DNA of 64,000 bases, taken from assembly GCA_036245805.1 (NCBI GenBank), contig BTRK01000005.1, positions 4,340,001 to 4,404,000 of the forward strand. Reading direction: 5' to 3'. Position 1 is the first letter of the stretch; every line of letters starts with the position of its first letter. Shown here one piece after another: positions 61,204 through 64,000 of the stretch. This DNA is from Pristionchus mayeri (Eukaryota > Nematoda > Chromadorea > Rhabditida > Neodiplogasteridae). The translations under genes were made by a program, and so were the position numbers. The notes beneath the pieces were generated by a model that saw nothing but the letters and a program-made list of their open reading frames with translations, was not told where the DNA came from and made no database searches.

Positions 61204-62791
61204 ATGAATATTTCTTTGAATTTTGAAGGTAAGGACATTATTCGCATGTTGTGTGTAAATTTGATGCACATTAATATTTCAAGGTGATAACGGCTTCGTT
61301 TTCATACATGCGATAATTTCATATTCTTTGCTACTTCTCACGCTCATTCTAAACGTGCTCGTGTTCGTTCTAGTCAGGTTGGAGTTGATACGAATGCTTG
61401 ATCATTTTTTCCTTGTACATATTCGCATGATCATTTGAATAGCGAGAGATGCAGCAATTTCAGGTCATCTCGGAAGATCGTGCATTTCCGCTATGTCTTC
61501 TATGTTTCGTGCACAACGAACATATTTTTCTCCACGATTTTCTCATTTACTTTATCGGTAAATTGACCGTCCCGGTATCCAAAAGTCCTTTCATTTAGCA
61601 ATTCGTCAAGACTCCTGAGATGTTTGTATTCTTTCCGACGGGACCATTCGCTCACAGTGTAGTCATGACTCCACTGATTTTAAGGGTATGATTTGTGGTG
61701 AAATCGTACATTTTATTTATTTTTAATCAGTTACAAAACCTCCTGTACCTCTTTGCTATGGCTCATGTGAACGCAACATTCGTGTATCGGTATTTTGCAG
61801 TTGTCAGGTTTGAGGAAAACTATATTGTTTTTTATTATCGATTTTCAGGCCAAATACCAATCCAATAATTGTTCGAATATTCATATGTTTGAATTATTGG
61901 ACACTACCGCTTTGGTTTGCGCACAATATGCTACTTGAGCCGCCAAGTTTACCGATGAGGTAAGGACAACTAATGTAAGAATTCGAGAAACGCTATCAGT
62001 GCATCTTCATTGTAAGCATGCTCTAAAATCGATGTCCTAAATTAACTGTAAGCACTTGCATCCTCCATTTTAGGCAACTTCTCAATCAAGAGTATGGGCA
62101 GCGATATGCTGTTGATTTCGAGAAAATTCCGATAACTGGCTTCCAACATGAGGTTAACCAGCCAGCTAGTCCTCAAGTTACCTGTTAATCATTTCAGAAA
62201 GTCGAGTTCGGTGTGCAAAACATGATTGGAGTATCTGCATTTATCATGGAACTATTTTGCATCATTTGGACTGGTAAGACTGTAGTTCATACATGATATC
62301 ACAATACCTTTGAAAAGATCTGTAATTCCAGGAACGCGTATTTACCAGTCTATACATTCGTCATTCGAAAGCCAACGGTCGAAGGAAAGAGAGAGAAGCG
62401 CATTCAGACTATTACTGTCCCAGGTAAATACAACAATAAATTCTTTAGCATGTTCAAATGGTGGGACCTAATAAACCAACTACTAATGCTAGTGTAAGGT
62501 TTCCTGACTCAAGACATTCAGGCCATAAACCCCATAATTCTGCTATACTTTCCAACATTACTGAATATGATTCAAGCATTGTTTATCGATCTTCCCGATG
62601 AGGTGAAATATGACGATATTTGTTTACATATTTTGAATTTTCAGGTCAATCGACTGTCGACAATTCTTATGAACATGTTTACTGTTACGAGCCCGTTCTT
62701 GAACATTTTGTTCTCCAGCGATCTTTCAAATACTCTAATGGCGCGTTTTATCAAGAGGAAGAAATCATCAGTGTCCGTTTTGCATCTTTGA
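61204..62791 (+). CDS. 7TM chemoreceptor (str/srj-like)
   Basis: Complete serpentine receptor built from eleven short GT-AG exons, starting ATG 61204 (exon 1 to 61228) and ending TGA 62789-62791. Segments in order: AIISYSLLLLTLILNVLVFV (TM1), RYVFYVSCTTNIFFSTIF (TM2), FVKTPEMFVFFPTGPF, LLYLFAMAHVNATFVYRYF (TM3 with the YRY motif typical of the Str superfamily), IFICLNYWTLPLWFAH (TM4), MIGVSAFIMELFCIIW (TM5), INPIILLYFPTLLNMI (TM6), MFTVTSPFLNILFSS (TM7), then a basic tail KRKKSSVSVLHL. Predicted chemosensory GPCR; ligand unknown. The receptor at 44215-45845 appears to be a relative. A foldback element begins 1-2 bp after the stop codon, so the 3' UTR lies in, or is replaced by, the element. 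Confidence 0.8.
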
Positions 62792-62792
62792 A

Positions 62793-64000
62793 TATATCAC
62801 GGGTATCACCAGTCAGAGGAGGTATGTGGGAACAATTTCCAACTTTTATTTTTTGTTTCAATTCATATTATGGTTGTAGCATATACTAGAGCCAACTTCT
62901 TGAAATGTCTAGGTCACAGGTCCCATAACCGTCATTTAGGAATTTTCCGGTTCTATACCCGGCTCTACCGTATATCACCTCCCAGATGTGCTAGAGATGC
63001 GGTTTTGTGCTCAAAATATGCGGCAAAATCAGATGAACAAATGTCATGTTGAAAGTGAAACCGTAGGACGACTAAATGGTAATGAATTTCGGCTCTTTTC
63101 GATCACAACAAATCGTTTTTTGAGCATCTGAGATAGAAAACACTGATAATACCAACATGGAGATCATTTGTAAATAAATGAAATTTTGAATTTTTGAAAG
63201 CCCTTGAAAAGGGCTGCAATTTTATGATTGTTCATCTTTCTTAATCTCAAAATGTTTTTTAGTGATCGAAAAGAGCCGCGATTCATTACCATTTCGTCAA
63301 CAAATAATTATTTTGAACAAATAATTATTTTATAACAACGCGATCCGTCAAGTTCGAGAATTGAAATCACGGGCCAGGAACACGTTGGAGAGCCAATAGT
63401 TGCAGAATGTGTTCATGATGGTGACATGTATTGAGAACTACTAGTGGTCGTTTTCAGGGAAGGCTAAATCGTGAGCTGGAAGCGCTCAAAGTTGGCCATA
63501 ATGAAGCCTTGAAAATCGAATTTTTGGAAGTGCTGAAATTTCGTGTTCTTTCAACATGATCTAACTTCTTTGATCGAGAAATGTTATAAATTGGTTAAAC
63601 TGATCGATTGCAATGATTAATCTGCGAGATGAGAAATTTTCAAAATTTTACATATCATGTGTTCGACCTTCGGAGCCATACTGCGGAAAGGGGCCACCCT
63701 AAAAGTGCCGACTACTCATTTTTCCTATACAAGTATCGAGTTAAGCTTCCATAATCTGCAATAAAATTCACTTTGTTTCCAGCTCCCCGATATGTTATGA
63801 TTTTATTTGCTCATGGAATTTCAGATTTTCGTTCATATTTTCGGGACTTGGCGTCCTACGGTTTCACTTTCAACATGACATTTGTTCATCTGATTTTTCC
63901 GCATATTTTGAGCACACAACCGCATCTCTATCACATCTAGGAGCTGATATACGGTAGAGCCGGTTATAAAACCGGAAAATTCCTAAATGACGGTTCTGGG
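62793..64000. mobile_element. foldback element, TATATCAC family, copy 4 (cut by window end)
   Basis: Starts TATATCACGGGTATCACC. The right arm is nearly base-for-base identical with copy 1 (63440-64000 versus 43516-44070). The left arm lacks about 540 bp relative to copy 1: after ACCGTAGGACG it jumps to ACTAAATGGTAATGAAT. The right end lies beyond 64000. Confidence 0.85.

Overview
The window reads as nuclear DNA of a nematode, most likely a rhabditid or diplogastrid close to Pristionchus; that placement is an inference. The grounds are compact genes with many short GT-AG introns ending in TTTCAG, nematode-type 7TM chemoreceptors, a pair of GT92 (DUF23) glycosyltransferase genes, a LAMP-type lysosomal gene, a small secreted LSP-repeat protein, and many palindromic non-autonomous DNA transposons. 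I rebuilt gene models by hand from splice sites, reading phase and paralogue comparison.

Layout: 1-3.85 kb is gene-poor with a mariner-type MITE. 3.85-20.8 kb holds two paralogous MFS sugar-type transporters (3851-8836 and 12555-15804, minus strand) alternating with two paralogous srd-like chemoreceptors (10199-12185 plus; 19253-20812 minus). 22.5-32.7 kb is GT92 gene A, with a CR1/jockey-type LINE lying antisense in one intron. 32.9-37.3 kb has a mariner transposase fragment, a nested pair of giant palindromic elements and the 3' end of a chemoreceptor. 37.9-42.2 kb is a LAMP-family gene with two alternative transmembrane-site exons. 42.3-46 kb has a foldback element and a str-like chemoreceptor (minus). 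47.1-48.3 kb encodes the LSP-repeat protein. 49.1-60.5 kb is GT92 gene B, with a second, different LINE in sense orientation in the same intron as in gene A. 61.2-62.8 kb is another str-like chemoreceptor, followed at once by a foldback element that runs off the end.

Most striking: (1) the orthologous intron of both GT92 paralogues carries an independent LINE, and both genes show decay (a one-base deletion in A, loss of both splice sites around one exon in B); (2) a foldback family with TATATCAC ends and a conserved internal block occurs four times, one copy split by a LINE with an AAAAC target duplication; (3) a palindromic family flanked by TTAA occurs twice, once inside a TA-flanked palindrome; (4) the LAMP gene has two in-phase versions of the exon that starts the membrane anchor, one ending in a stop codon, predicting a lumenal/secreted versus membrane form.

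The transporters, chemoreceptors, GT92 enzymes and LAMP are unrelated in pathway; nothing suggests an operon. No rRNA, tRNA or CRISPR was seen.
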